Made by a program: the position numbers and the translations under genes. 64,000 nt of DNA. Source: Ectobius pallidus. Its lineage: Eukaryota > Arthropoda > Insecta > Blattodea > Ectobiidae. The notes beneath the pieces are model-generated. The model ran no database searches. It saw only the letters and a list, made by a program, of their open reading frames with translations, and had not been told where the DNA came from. Location of the stretch: positions 558,001 to 622,000 of the forward strand of contig CAXKWD010000015.1 in assembly GCA_964059195.1 (NCBI GenBank), written 5' to 3'. Of the stretch, positions 24,854 to 38,359 are shown in pieces (positions within the stretch are counted from its first letter, which is position 1; each line of letters starts with the position of its first letter).

Positions 24854-26893
24854 ATGACATTGCTAGGCAACAGTTTCGTATTTGGAGATGGCATTGCTAA
24901 GCTACAGTTTCTTGTTCAAGATGTCAATGCTAAGCAACAGTCAGGTGTTTTAAAAACATCATTGCTAAGCAACAGTTTCCGGTTTAGACTGGCATCGCTA
25001 GGCAACACTTTTGTGATAGAAAAATCTAATTGTTAGGCAGCCAAATTGTCTTTAAAAGTTACATTGCTAGGAAAAGTTACGACTTTGAAAAATGCATTGA
25101 AAGGTAAAGGTTTTGTGTCAGAAATTGACATATCTCCGCAACAGTATCTTTTTTTAAAAGCTTTTAATAGGTAGCAATATTATGATTAAAAATGACATTG
25201 CTAAGCAACAGATCTTTTTGATGACATTGCTAGGCAACAGTTTCCGGTTTAGACTGGCATGGCTAGGCAAAACTTTCGTGATAGAAAAATTACATTGTTA
25301 GGCAGCCAAATAGTATTTAAAAATTACATTGCTAGGAAAAAGTTTCGTCTTTGAATAATGCATTGAAATGTAAAAGTTTGGTGTCTGAAATTGACATAGC
25401 TACGCAACAGTATATATTTTAAAAGTTTATAATAGGTAGCAATATTGTGTTTATAAATGACATTGCTAAGAAAAGTTATTTTTTATGACATTGCTAGGCA
25501 ACAGTTTCCGGTTTAAAATGGCATTGCTAGGCAACACTTTCGTGTTAAAACTCATTGCTAGGCAACAGTATTCTTTCTATTCAAGCAAAACTTACAACCC
25601 ATGTTTTGCCATTAGCATTTCACCGATATTTTCATTGTATGTATTGATCATGGAGGGATTAAAAACTATTCCTTATAGATGACATTCCTAGGCAACTGTT
25701 TCGTATTTGGAGATGGCATTGCTAAGCTAAAGTTTCTTGTTCAAAATGTCAATGCTAAGCAACAGTCAGGTGTTTTAAAAACTTCATTGCTAAGCAACAG
25801 TTTCCGGTTTAGACTGGCATCGCTAGGCAACACTTTTGTGATGGAAAAATCTAATTGTTAGGCAGCCAAATTGTCTTTAAAAGTTACATTGCTAGGAAAA
25901 GTTACGACTTTGAAAAATGCATTGAAAGGTAAAGGTTTTGTGTCAGAAATATACATTGCTCCGCAACAGTATCTTTTTTTAGAAGCTTTTAATAGGTAGC
26001 AATATTATGTTTAAAAATGACATTGCTAAGCAACAGATCTTTTTGATAACATTGCTAGGCAACAGTTTCCGGTTTAGACTGTCATGGCTAGGCAAAACAT
26101 TCGTGATAGAAAAATTACATTGTTAGGCAGCCAAATTGTATTTAAAAATTACATTGCTAGGAAAAAGTTTCTCTTTGAAAAATGCATTGAAATGTAAAAG
26201 TTTTGTGTCTGAAATTGACATTGCTACGCAACAGTATATTTTTTTAAAAGTTTATAATAGGTAGCAATATTGTGTTTAAAAATGACATTGCTAAGCAACA
26301 GTTCTTTTTGACGACATTGCTAGGCAACAGTTCCCGGTTTAAAATGGCATTGCTAGGCAACACTTTCGTGTTTTAAAACTCATTGCTAGGCAACAGTATT
26401 CTTTCTATTCAAGCAAAATTTTCAACCCATGTTTTGCCATTAGCATTTCACCGATATTTTCATTGTATGTATTGATCATTGAGGGATTAAAAACTATTCC
26501 CTAAAGATGACATTGCTAGGCAACAGTTTCGTATTTGGAGATGGCATTGCTAAGCTACAGTTCCTTGTTCAAAATGTCAATGCTAAGCAACAATCAGGTG
26601 TTTTAAAAACTTCATTGCTAAGCAACAGTTTCCGGTTTAGACTGGCATCGCTAGGCAACACTTTTGTGATAGAAAAATCTAATTGTTAGGCAGCCAAAAT
26701 GTCTTTAAAAGTTACATTGCTAGGAAAAGTTACGACATTGAAAAATTCATTGAAAGGTAAAGGTTTTGTGTCAGAAATTGACATTGCTCCGCAACAGTAT
26801 CTTTTTTAAAAGCTTCTAATAGGTAGCAATATTGTGTTTAAAAATGACATTGCTAAGCAACAGTTCTTTTTGACGACATTGCTAGGCAACAGT
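23885..26893 (+). repeat. Duplicated segment, copy 1 (offset 31537)
   Basis: Landmarks 24854, 25679 and 26507 pair with 56391, 57216 and 58044 at one exact offset. Shared rare variants include CATTGCTATTAAAAAG, the C-less B-A junction, CAAAACTTACAACC, GCAACAATCAGG and the pair ACGACATTG and AATTCATTG. Private changes are few, for example CCCTAAAGATG near 26495. After the 562-bp unit, homology continues at offset 30975 to the end of the array. Confidence 0.8.
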
Positions 26894-27068
26894 TCCCGGT
26901 TTAAAATGGCATTGCTAGGCAACACTTTCGTGTTTTAAAACTCATTGCTAGGCAACAGTATTCTTTCTGTTGAAGCAAAATTTACAACCCATGTTTTGCC
27001 ATTAGCATTTCACCGATATTTTCATTGTATGTATTGATCATTGAGGGATTAAAAACTATTCCTTATAG
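26507..27068 (+). repeat. Short HOR of 562 bp lacking one A/B block
   Basis: A single 264-bp block (26666-26929) starts as A (AATCTAATTG) and ends as B (TTCCCGGTTTAAAATGG), then goes straight into C. This is the deletion product reciprocal in kind to the B/A hybrids at 1904 and 20616. The related segment at 58044 has a normal 825-bp unit. Confidence 0.83.
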
Positions 27069-30000
27069 ATGACATTGCTAGGCAACAGTTTCGTATTTGG
27101 AGATGGCATTGCTAAGCTACAGTTTCTTGTTCAAGATGTCAATGCTAAGCAACAGTCAGGTGTTTTAAAAACATCATTGCTAAGCAACAGTTTCCGGTTT
27201 AGTCTGGCTTCGCTAGGCAACACTTTTGTGATAGAAAAATCTAATTGTTAGGCAGCCAAATTGTCTTTAAAAGTTACATTGCTAGGAAAAGTTACGACTT
27301 TGAAAAATGCATTGAAAGGTAAAGGTTTTGTGTCAGAAATTGACATATCTCCGCAACAGTATCTTTTTTTAAAAGCTTTTAATAGGTAGCAATATTATGA
27401 TTAAAAATGACATTGCTAAGCAACAGATCTTTTTGATGACATTGCTAGGCAACAGTTTCCGGTTTAGACTGGCATGGCTAGGCAAAACTTTCGTGATAGA
27501 AAAATTACATTGTTAGGCAGCCAAATAGTATTTAAAAATTACATTGCTAGGAAAAAGTTTCGTCTTTGAATAATGCATTGAAATGTAAAAGTTTGGTGTC
27601 TGAAATTGACATAGCTACGCAACAGTATATATTTTAAAAGTTTATAATAGGTAGCAATATTGTGTTTATAAATGACATTGCTAAGAAAAGTTATTTTTTA
27701 TGACATTGCTAGGCAACAGTTTCCGGTTTAAAATGGCATTGCTAGGCAACACTTTCGTGTTAAAACTCATTGCTAGGCAACAGTATTCTTTCTATTCAAG
27801 CAAAATTTACAACCCATGTTTTGCCATTAGCATTTCACCGATATTTTCATTGTATGTATTGATCATTGAGGGATTAAAAACTATTCCTTATAGATGACAT
27901 TCCTAGGCAACAGTTTCGTATTTGGAGATGGCATTGCTAAGCTACAGTTTCTTGTTCAAGATGTCAATGCTAAGCAACAGTCAGGTGTTTTAAAAACATC
28001 ATTGCTAAGCAACAGTTTCCGGTTTAGACTGGCATCGCTAGGCAACACTTTTGTGATAGAAAAATCTAATTGTTAGGCAGCCAAATTGTCTTTAAAAGTT
28101 ACATTGCTAGGAAAAGTTACGACTTTGAAAAATGCATTGAAAGGTAAAGGTTTTGTGTCAGAAATTGACATATCTCCGCAACAGTATCTTTTTTTAAAAG
28201 CTTTTAATAGGTAGCAATATTATGATTAAAAATGACATTGCTAAGCAACAGATCTTTTTGATGACATTGCTAGGCAACAGTTTCCGGTTTAGACTGGCAT
28301 GGCTAGGCAAAACTTTCGTGATAGAAAAATTACATTGTTAGGCAGCCAAATAGTATTTAAAAATTACATTGCTAGGAAAAAGTTTCGTCTTTGAATAATG
28401 CATTGAAATGTAAAAGTTTGGTGTCTGAAATTGACATAGCTACGCAACAGTATATATTTTAAAAGTTTATAATAGGTAGCAATATTGTGTTTATAAATGA
28501 CATTGCTAAGAAAAGTTATTTTTTATGACATTGCTAGGCAACAGTTTCCGGTTTAAAATGGCATTGCTAGGCAACACTTTCGTGTTAAAACTCATTGCTA
28601 GGCAACAGTATTCTTTCTATTCAAGCAAAATTTACAACCCATGTTTTGCCTTAGCATTTCACCGATATTTTCATTGTATGTATTGATCATTGAGGGATTA
28701 AAAACTATTCCTTATAGATGACATTCCTAGGCAACAGTTTCGTATTTGGAGATGGCATTGCTAAGCTACAGTTTCTTGTTCAAAATGTCAATGCTAAGCA
28801 ACAGTCAGGTGTTTTAAAAACTTCATTGCTAAGCAACAGTTTCCGGTTTAGACTGGCATCGCTAGGCAACACTTTTGTGATAGAAAAATTTAATTGTTGG
28901 CAGCCAAATTGTCTTTAAAAGTTACATTGCTAGGAAAAGTTACGACTTTGAAAAATGCATTGAAAGGTAAAGGTTTTTTGTCCGAAATTGACATTGCTAC
29001 GCAACAGTATTTTTTTTTAAATTTTTTAATAGGTAGCAATATTATGTTTAAGAATGACATTGCTAAGCAACAGATCTTTTTGATGACTTTGCTAGGCAAC
29101 AGTTTCCGGTTTAGACTGGCATGGCTAGGCAAAACTTTCGTGATAGAAAAATTACATTGTTAGGCAGCCAAATTGTATTTAAAAATTACATTCCTAGGAA
29201 AAAGTTTCACTTTGAAAAATGCATTGAAATGTAAAAGTTTTGTGTCTGAAATTGACATTGCTACGCAACAGTATATTTTTTTAAAAGTTTATAATATGTA
29301 GCAATATTGTGTTTAAAAATGGCATTGCTAAGCAACAGTTCTTTTTGACGACATTGCTAGGCAACAGTTCCCGGTTTAAAATGGCATTGCTAGGCAACAC
29401 TTTCGTGTTTTAAAACTCATTGCTAGGCAACAGTATTCTTTCTGTTCAAGCAAAATTTACAACCCATGTTTTGCCATTAGCATTTCACCGATATTTTCAT
29501 TGTATGTATTGATCATTGAGGGATTAAAAACTATTCCTTATAGATGACATTGCTAGGCAACAGTTTCGTATTTGGAGATGGCATTGCTAAGCTACAGTTT
29601 CTTGTTCAAGATGTCAATGCTAAGCAACAGTCAGGTGTTTTAAAAACATCATTGCTAAGCAACAGTTTCCGGTTTAGTCTGGCATCGCTAGGCAACACTT
29701 TTGTGATAGAAAAATCTAATTGTTAGGCAGCCAAATTGTCTTTAAAAGTTACATTGCTAGGAAAAGTTACGACTTTGAAAAATGCATTGAAAGGTAAAGG
29801 TTTTGTGTCAGAAATTGACATATCTCCGCAACAGTATCTTTTTTTAAAAGCTTTTAATAGGTAGCAATATTATGATTAAAAATGACATTGCTAAGCAACA
29901 GATCTTTTTGATGACATTGCTAGGCAACAGTTTCCGGTTTAGACTGGCATGGCTAGGCAAAACTTTCGTGATAGAAAAATTACATTGTTAGGCAGCCAAA

Positions 30001-30368
30001 TAGTATTTAAAAATTACATTGCTAGGAAAAAGTTTCGTCTTTGAATAATGCATTGAAATGTAAAAGTTTGGTGTCTGAAATTGACATAGCTACGCAACAG
30101 TATATATTTTAAAAGTTTATAATAGGTAGCAATATTGTGTTTATAAATGACATTGCTAAGAAAAGTTATTTTTTATGACATTGCTAGGCAACAGTTTCCG
30201 GTTTAAAATGGCATTGCTAGGCAACACTTTCGTGTTAAAACTCATTGCTAGGCAACAGTATTCTTTCTATTCAAGCAAAATTTACAACCCATGTTTTGCC
30301 ATTAGCATTTCACCGATATTTTCATTGTATGTATTGATCATTGGGGGATTAAAAACTATTCCTTATAG

Positions 30369-31455
30369 ATGACATTCCTAGGCAACAGTTTCGTATTTGG
30401 AGATGGCATTGCTAAGCTACAGTTTCTTGTTCAAAATGTCAATGCTAAGCAACAGTCAGGTGTTTTAAAAACTTCATTGCTAAGCAACAGTTTCCGGTTT
30501 AGACTGGCATCGCTAGGCAACACTTTTGTGATAGAAAAATTTAATTGTTGGCAGCCAAATTGTCTTTAAAAGTTACATTGCTAGGAAAAGTTACGACTTT
30601 GAAAAATGCATTGAAAGTTAAAGGTTTTTTGTCCGAAATTGACATTGCTACGCAACAGTATCTTTTTTAAAAGCTTTTAATAGGTAGCAATTTTATGTTT
30701 AAGAATAACATTGCTAAGCAACAGATCTTTTTGATGACCTTGCTAGGCAACAGTTTCCGGTTTAGACTGGCATGGCTAGGCAAAACTTTTGTGATAGAAA
30801 AATCTAATTGTTAGGCAGCCAAATTGTCTTTAAAAGTTACATTGCTAGGAAAAGTTACGACTTTGAAAATGCATTGAAAGGTAAAGGTTTTGTGTCAGAA
30901 ATTGACATATCTCCGCAACAGTATCTTTTTTTAAAAGCTTTTAATAGGTAGCAATATTATGATTAAAAATAACATTGCTAAGCAACAGATCTTTTTGATG
31001 ACATTGCTAGGCAACAGTTTCCGGTTTAGACTGGCATGGCTAGGCAAACCTTTCGTGATAGAAAAATTACATTGTTAGGCAGCCAAATAGTATTTAAAAA
31101 TTACATTGCTAGGAAAAAGTTTCGTCTTTGAATAATGCATTGAAATGTAAAAGTTTGGTGTCTGAAATTGACATTGCTACGCAACAGGATATATTTTAAA
31201 AGTTTATAATAGGTAGCAATATTGTGTTTATAAATGACATTGCTAAGAAAAGTTATTTTTTATGACATTGCTAGGCAACAGTTTCCGGTTTAAAATGGCA
31301 TTGCTAGGCAACACTTTCGTGTTAAAACTCATTGCTAGGCAACAGCATTCTTTCTATTCAAGCAAAATTTACAACCCATGTTTTGCCATTAGCATTTCAC
31401 CGATATTTTCATTGTATGTATTGATCATGGAGGGATTAAAAACTATTCCTTATAG
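30369..31455 (+). repeat. Irregular HOR of 1087 bp: two A blocks in a row
   Basis: A at 30528-30790 (starting AATTTAATTGTTGGCAG) is followed by a second A at 30791-31054 (starting AATCTAATTG) and then B and C. The A-A junction reads GGCAAAACTTTTGTGATAG, combining the end of an A with the end of a C. The landmark at 31456 has CATATTTGG in place of CGTATTTGG. Confidence 0.78.
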
Positions 31456-33111
31456 ATGACATTGCTAGGCAACAGTTTCATATTTGGAGATGGCATTGCT
31501 AAGCTACAGTTTCTTGTTCAAAATGTCAATGCTAAGCAACAGTCAGGTGTTTTAAAAACTTCATTGCTAAGCAACAGTTTCCGGTTTAGACTGGCATCGC
31601 TAGGCAACACTTTTGTGATAGAAAAAATTTAATTGTTGGCAGCCAAATTGTCTTTAAAAGTTACATTGCTTGGAAAAGTTACGACTTTGAAAAATGCATT
31701 GAAAGGTAAAGGTTTTTTGTCCGAAATTGACATTGCTACGCAACAGTATCTTTTTTTAAAAGCTTTTAATAGGTAGCAATATTATGTTTAAGAATGACAT
31801 TGCTAAGCAACAGATCTTTTTGATGACTTTGCTAGGCAACAGTTTCCGGTTTAGACTGGCATGGCTAGGCAAAACTTTCGTGATAGAAAAATTACATTGT
31901 TAGGCAGCCAAATTGTATTTAAAAATTACATTGCTATTAAAAAGTTTCACTTTGAAAAATGCATTGAAATGTAAAAGTTTTGTGTCTGAAATTGACATTG
32001 CTACGCAACAGTATATTTTTTTAAAAGTTTATAATAGGTAGCAATATTGTGTTTAAAAATGACATTGCTAAGCAACAGTTCTTCTTGACGACATTGCTAG
32101 GCAACAGTTCCCGGTTTAAAATGGCATTGCTAGGCAACACTTTCGTGTTTTAAAACTCATTGCTAGGCAACAGTATTCTTTCTGTTCAAGCAAAATTTAC
32201 AACCCATGTTTTGCCATTAGCATTTCACCGATATTTTCATTGTATGTATTGATCATTGAGGGATTAAAAACTATTCCTTATAGATGACATTCCTAGGCAA
32301 CAGTTTCGTATTTGGAGATGGCATTGCTAAGCTACAGTTTCTTGTTCAAAATGTCAATGCTAAGCAACAGTCAGGTGTTTTAAAAACTTCATTGCTAAGC
32401 AACAGTTTCCGGTTTAGACTGGCATCGCTAGGCAACACTTTTGTGATAGAAAAATCTAATTGTTAGGCAGCCAAATTGTCTTTAAAAGTTACATTGCTAG
32501 GAAAAGTTACGACTTTGAAAAATGCATTGAAAGGTAAAGGTTTTGTGTCAGAAATATACATTGCTCCGCAACAGTATCTTTTTTTAGAAGCTTTTAATAG
32601 GTAGCAATATTATGTTTAAAAATGACATTGCTAAGCAACAGATCTCTTTGATAACATTGCTAGGCAACAGTTTCCGGTTTAGACTGTCATGGCTAGGCAA
32701 AACTTTCGTGATAGAAAAATTACATTGTTAGGCAGCCAAATTGTATTTAAAAATTACATTGCTAGGAAAAAGTTTCTCTTTGAAAAATGCATTGAAATGT
32801 AAAAGTTTTGTGACTGAAATTGACATTGCTACGCAACAGTATATTTTTATAAAAGTTTATAATAGGTAGCAATATTGTGTTTAAAAATGACATTGCTAAG
32901 CAACAGTTCTTTTTGACGACATTGCTAGGCAACAGTTCCCGGTTTAAAAAGGCATTGCTAGGCAACACTTTCGTGTTTTAAAACTCATTGCTAGGCAACA
33001 GTATTCTTTCTATTCAAGCAAAATTTACAACCCATGTTTTGCCATTAGCATTTCACCGATATTTTCATTGTATGTATTGATCATTGAGGGATTAAAAACT
33101 ATTCCCTATAG

Positions 33112-33918
33112 ATGACATTGCTAGGCAACAGTTTCGTATTTGGAGATGGCATTGCTAAGCTACAGTTCCTTGTTCAAAATGTCAATGCTAAGCAACAGTC
33201 AGGTGTTTTAAAAACTTCATTGCTAAGCAACAGTTTCCGGTTTAGACTGGCATCGCTAGGCAACACTTTTGTGATAGAAAAATCTAATTGTTAGGCAGCC
33301 AAATTGTCTTTAAAAGTTACATTGCTAGGAAAAGTTACGACTTTGAAAAATGCATTGAAAGGTAAAGGTTTTGTGTCAGAAATTGACATTGCTCCGCAAC
33401 AGTATCTTTTTTTAAAAGCTTCTAATAGGTAGCAATATTGTGTTTAAAAATGACATTGCTAAGCAACAGTTCTTTTTGACGACATTGCTAGGCAACAGTT
33501 TCCGGTTTAGACTGGCATGGCTAGGCAAAACTTTCGTGATAGAAAAATTACATTGTTAGGCAGACAAATAGTATTTAAAAATTACATTGCTAGGAAAACG
33601 TTTCGTCTTCGAATAAAGCATTGAAATGTAAACGTTTTGTGTCTGAAATTGACATAGCTACGCAACAGTATATATTTTAAAAGTTTATAATAGGTAGCAA
33701 TATTGTGTTTATAAATGACATTGCTAAGAAAAGTTATTTTTTATGACATTGCTAGGCAACAGTTTCCGGTTTAAAATGGCATTGCTAGGCAACACTTTCG
33801 TGTTTTAAAACTCATTGCTAGGCAACAGTATTCTTTCTGTTCAAGCAAAATTTACAACCCATGTTTTGCCATTAGCATTTCACCGATATATTGAGGGATT
33901 AAAAACTATTCCTTATAG
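33112..33918 (+). repeat. HOR of 807 bp with a 20-bp deletion in block C
   Basis: Near 33885-33895 the sequence goes from CACCGATAT directly to ATTGAGGG. About 20 bp present in the neighbouring units are missing, with short microhomology at the join. It is private to this unit. Confidence 0.8.
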
Positions 33919-36900
33919 ATGACATTGCTAGGCAACAGTTTCGTATTTGGAGATGGCATTGCTAAGCTACAGTTTCTTGTTCAAGATGTCAATGCTAAGC
34001 AACAGTCAGGTGTTTTAAAAACATCATTGCTAAGCAACAGTTTCCGGTTTAGACTGGCATCGCTAGGCAACACTTTTGTGATAGAAAAATCTAATTGTTA
34101 GGCAGCCAAATTGTCTTTAAAAGTTACATTGCTAGGAAAAGTTACGACTTTGAAAAATGCATTGAAAGGTAAAGGTTTTGTGTCAGAAATTGACATATCT
34201 CCGCAACAGTATCTTTTTTTAAAAGCTTTTAATAGGTAGCAATATTATGATTAAAAATAACATTGCTAAGCAACAGATCTTTTTGATGACATTGCTAGGC
34301 AACAGTTTCCGGTTTAGACTGGCATGGCTAGGCAAACCTTTCGTGATAGAAAAATTACATTGTTAGGCAGCCAAATAGTATTTAAAAATTACATTGCTAG
34401 GAAAAAGTTTCGTCTTTGAATAATGCATTGAAATGTAAAAGTTTGGTGTCTGAAATTGACATTGCTACGCAACAGGATATATTTTAAAAGTTTATAATAG
34501 GTAGCAATATTGTGTTTATAAATGACATTGCTAAGAAAAGTTATTTTTTATGACATTGCTAGGCAACAGTTTCCGGTTTAAAATGGCATTGCTAGGCAAC
34601 ACTTTCGTGTTAAAACTCATTGCTAGGCAACAGTATTCTTTCTATTCAAGCAAAATTTACAACCCATGTTTTGCCATTAGCATTTCACCGATATTTTCAT
34701 TGTATGTATTGATCATGGAGGGATTAAAAACTATTCCTTATAGATGACATTGCTAGGCAACAGTTTCATATTTGGAGATGGCATTGCTAAGCTACAGTTT
34801 CTTGTTCAAAATGTCAATGCTAAGCAACAGTCAGGTGTTTTAAAAACTTCATTGCTAAGCAACAGTTTCCGGTTTAGACTGGCATCGCTAGGCAACACTT
34901 TTGTGATAGAAAAAATTTAATTGTTGGCAGCCAAATTGTCTTTAAAAGTTACATTGCTAGGAAAAGTTACGACTTTGAAAAATGCATTGAAAGGTAAAGG
35001 TTTTTTGTCCGAAATTGACATTGCTACGCAACAGTATCTTTTTTTAAAAGCTTTTAATAGGTAGCAATATTATGTTTAAGAATGACATTGCTAAGCAACA
35101 GATCTTTTTGATGACTTTGCTAGGCAACAGTTTCCGGTTTAGACTGGCATGGCTAGGCAAAACTTTCGTGATAGAAAAATTACATTGTTAGGCAGCCAAA
35201 TAGTATTTAAAAATTACATTGCTAGGAAAAAGTTTCGTCTTTGAATAATGCATTGAAATGTAAAAGTTTGGTGTCTGAAATTGACATAGCTACGCAACAG
35301 TATATATTTTAAAAGTTTATAATAGGTAGCAATATTGTGTTTATAAATGACATTGCTAAGAAAAGTTATTTTATATGACATTGCTAGGCAACAGTTTCCG
35401 GTTTAAAATGGCATTGCTAGGCAACACTTTCGTGTTAAAACTCATTGCTAGGCAACAGTATTCTTTCTATTCAAGCAAAATTTACAACCCATGTTTTGCC
35501 ATTAGCATTTCACCGATATTTTCATTGTATGTATTGATCATTGAGGGATTAAAAACTATTCCTTATAGATGACATTCCTAGGCAACAGTTTCGTATTTGG
35601 AGATGGCATTGCTATGCTACAGTTTCTTGTTCAAAATGTCAATGCTAAGCAACAGTCAGGTGTTTTAAAAACTTCATTGCTAAGCAACAGTTTCCGGTTT
35701 AGACTGGCATCGCTAGGCAACACTTTTGTGATAGAAAAATTTAATTGTTGGCAGCCAAATTGTCTTAAAAGTTACATTGCTAGGAAAAGTTACGACTTTG
35801 AAAAATGCATTGAAAGGTAAAGGTTTTTTGACCGAAATTGACATTGCTACGCAACAGTATCTTTTTTTAAAAGCTTTTAATAGGTAGCAATATTATGTTT
35901 AAGAATGACATTGCTAAGCAACAGATCTTTTTGATGACTTTGCTAGGCAACAGTTTCCGGTTTAGACTGGCATGGCTAGGCAAAACTTTCGTGATAGAAA
36001 AATTACATTGTTAGGCAGCCAAATTGTATTTAAAAGTTACATTGCTAGGAAAAGTTACGACTTTGAAAAATGCATTGAAATGTAAAAGTTTTGTGTCTGA
36101 AATTGACATTGCTACGCAACAGTATATTTTTTTAAAAGTTTATAATAGGTAGCAATATTGTGTTTAAAAATGACATTGCTAAGCAACAGTTCTTTTTGAC
36201 GACATTGCTAGGCAACAGTTCTCGGTTTAAAATGGCATTGCTAGGCAACACTTTCGTGTTTTAAAACTCATTGCTAGGCAACAGTATTCTTTCTATTCAA
36301 GCAAAATTTACAACCCATGTTTTGCCATTAGCATTTCACCGATATTTTCATTGTATGTATTGATCATTGAGGGATTAAAAACTATTCCTTATAGATGACA
36401 TTCCTAGGCAACAGTTTCGTATTTGGAGATGGCATTGCTAAGCTACAGTTTCTTGTTCAAAATGTCAATGCTAAGCAACAGTCAGGTGTTTTAAAAACTT
36501 CATTGCTAAGCAACAGTTTCCGGTTTAGACTGGCATCGCTAGGCAACACTTTTGTGATAGAAAAATCTAATTGTTAGGCAGCCAAATTGTCTTTAAAAGT
36601 TACATTGCTAGGAAAAGTTACGACTTTGAAAAATGCATTGAAAGGTAAAGGTTTTGTGTCAGAAATATACATTGCTCCGCAACAGTATCTTTTTTTAGAA
36701 GCTTTTAATAGGTAGCAATATTATGTTTAAAAATGACATTGCTAAGCAACAGATCTTTTTGATAACATTGCTAGGCAACAGTTTCCGGTTTAGACTGTCA
36801 TGGCTAGGCAAAACTTTCGTGATAGAAAAATTACATTGTTAGGCAGCCAAATTGTATTTAAAAATTACATTGCTAGGAAAAAGTTTCTCTTTGAAAAATG

Positions 36901-38075
36901 CATTGAAATGTAAAAGTTTTGTGTCTGAAATTGACATTGCTACGCAACAGTATATTTTTTTTAAAGTTTATAATAGGTAGCAATATTGTGTTTAAAAATG
37001 ACATTGCTAAGCAACAGTTCTTTTTGACGACATTGCTAGGCAACAGTTCCCGGTTTAAAATGGCATTGCTAGGCAACACTTTCGTGTTTTAAAACTCATT
37101 GCTAGGCAACAGTATTCTTTCTATTCAAGCAAAATTTACAACCCATGTTTTGCCATTAGCATTTCACCGATATTTTCATTGTATGTATTGATCATTGAGG
37201 GATTAAAAACTATTCCCTATAGATGACATTGCTAGTCAACAGTTTCGTATTTGGAGATGGCATTGCTAAGCTACAGTTCCTTGTTCAAAATGTCAATGCT
37301 AAGCAACAGTCAGGTGTTTTAAAAACTTCATTGCTAAGCAACAGTTTCCGGTTTAGACTGGCATCGCTAGGCAACACTTTTGTGATAGAAAAATCTAATT
37401 GTTAGGCAGCCAAATTGTCTTTAAAAGTTACATTGCTAGGAAAAGTTACGACTTTGAAAAATGCATTGAAAGGTAAAGGTTTTGTGTCAGAAATTGACAT
37501 TGCTCCGCAACAGTATCTTTTTTTAAAAGCTTCTAATAGGTAGCAATATTGTGTTTAAAAATGACATTGCTAAGCAACAGTTCTTTTTGACGACATTGCT
37601 AGGCAACAGTTTCCGGTTTAGACTGGCATGGCTAGGCAAAACTTTCGTGATAGAAAAATTACATTGTTAGGCAGACAAATAGTATTTAAAAATTACATTG
37701 CTAGGAAAACGTTTCGTCTTCGAATAAAGCATTGAAATGTAAACGTTTTGTGTCTGAAATTGACATAGCTACGCAACAGTATATATTTTAAAAGTTTATA
37801 ATAGGTAGCAATATTGTGTTTATAAATGACATTGCTAAGAAAAGTTATTTTTTATGACATTGCTAGGCAACAGTTTCCGGTTTAAAATGGCATTGCTAGG
37901 CAACACTTTCGTGTTTTAAAACTCATTGCTAGGCAACAGTATTCTTTCTGTTCAAGCAAAATTTACAACCCATGTTTTGCCATTAGCATTTCACCGATAT
38001 TTTCATTGTATGTATTGATCATTGAGGGATTAAAAACTATTCCTTATAGATGACATTGCTAGGCAACAGTTTCGT

Positions 38076-38080
38076 ATTTG
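38076..38080. repeat. Target-site duplication, left copy (ATTTG)
   Basis: ATTTG stands immediately before AATCGG. Uninterrupted HORs read CGTATTTGGAGATGG at this place, so one ATTTG is original. If the termini are exactly symmetrical (starting with G), the duplication is ATTT, 4 bp. Confidence 0.8.
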
Positions 38081-38113
38081 AATCGGTTATTTATGAAAGG
38101 GCTCTTGTCACGA
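38080..38113 (+). repeat. Left terminal inverted repeat of the transposon
   Basis: Begins GAATCGGTTATTTATGAAAG and ends CTTGTCACGA. The first 25 bases match the reverse complement of the right end perfectly; over 34 bases there are two mismatches. The first G may instead belong to the target duplication. Confidence 0.9.
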
Positions 38114-38280
38114 AAAGTAAAATGTTGGGGAATTAAAAAAAACTGTTTATTTTCCAACTAGTAATAAATACGAAAGATTTTTTTATTCTAGTTATTTTGA
38201 TTCTACTAACCACTAATAATAACGATGACTAAAAACAATTATGTTGTTTATGTTGCATGATAGGGCTTATCAAAGTTGTC

Positions 38281-38327
38281 TGACAAGAGTCCTTTCATAA
38301 ACAAAGGGCTGACAAGCGCCCATTCAT
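38281..38327 (-). repeat. Two subterminal copies of the terminal motif
   Basis: TGACAAGAGTCCTTTCATAA at 38281-38300 and TGACAAGCGCCCATTCAT at 38310-38327 are inverted, diverged copies of the TIR core (TTATGAAAGGGCTCTTGTCA). They sit 170-215 bp inside the left end. Such iterated motifs may be extra transposase binding sites. Confidence 0.7.
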
Positions 38328-38359
38328 AGAGACAAAAGTAAAAACAAACAATGCAATGA

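Larger units (their letters stand above)
1..38079 (+). repeat. Satellite array, left segment: 33-bp monomers organised as an ~827-bp A-B-C higher-order repeat
   Basis: Continuous head-to-tail satellite; no inverted segment was seen. The landmark inside block C (ATGACATTGCTAGGCAACAG, then TTTCGTATTTGG) starts at 653, 1480, 2570, 3395, 4223, 5050, 5875, 6701, 7528, 8356, 9183, 10008, 10836, 11663, 12755, 13580, 14408, 15235, 16060, 16886, 17711, 18539, 19365, 20193, 21283, 22109, 22934, 23762, 24854, 25679, 26507, 27069, 27894, 28718, 29544, 30369, 31456, 32284, 33112, 33919, 34744, 35569, 36395, 37223 and 38050. Most intervals are 824-828 bp. Exceptions are 1090 (1480, 20193), 1092 (11663, 23762), 1087 (30369), 562 (26507) and 807 (33112). 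The array is AT-rich, and units differ mainly by scattered substitutions and 1-4-bp indels. It starts before the window. No gene is visible inside it. Confidence 0.97.
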
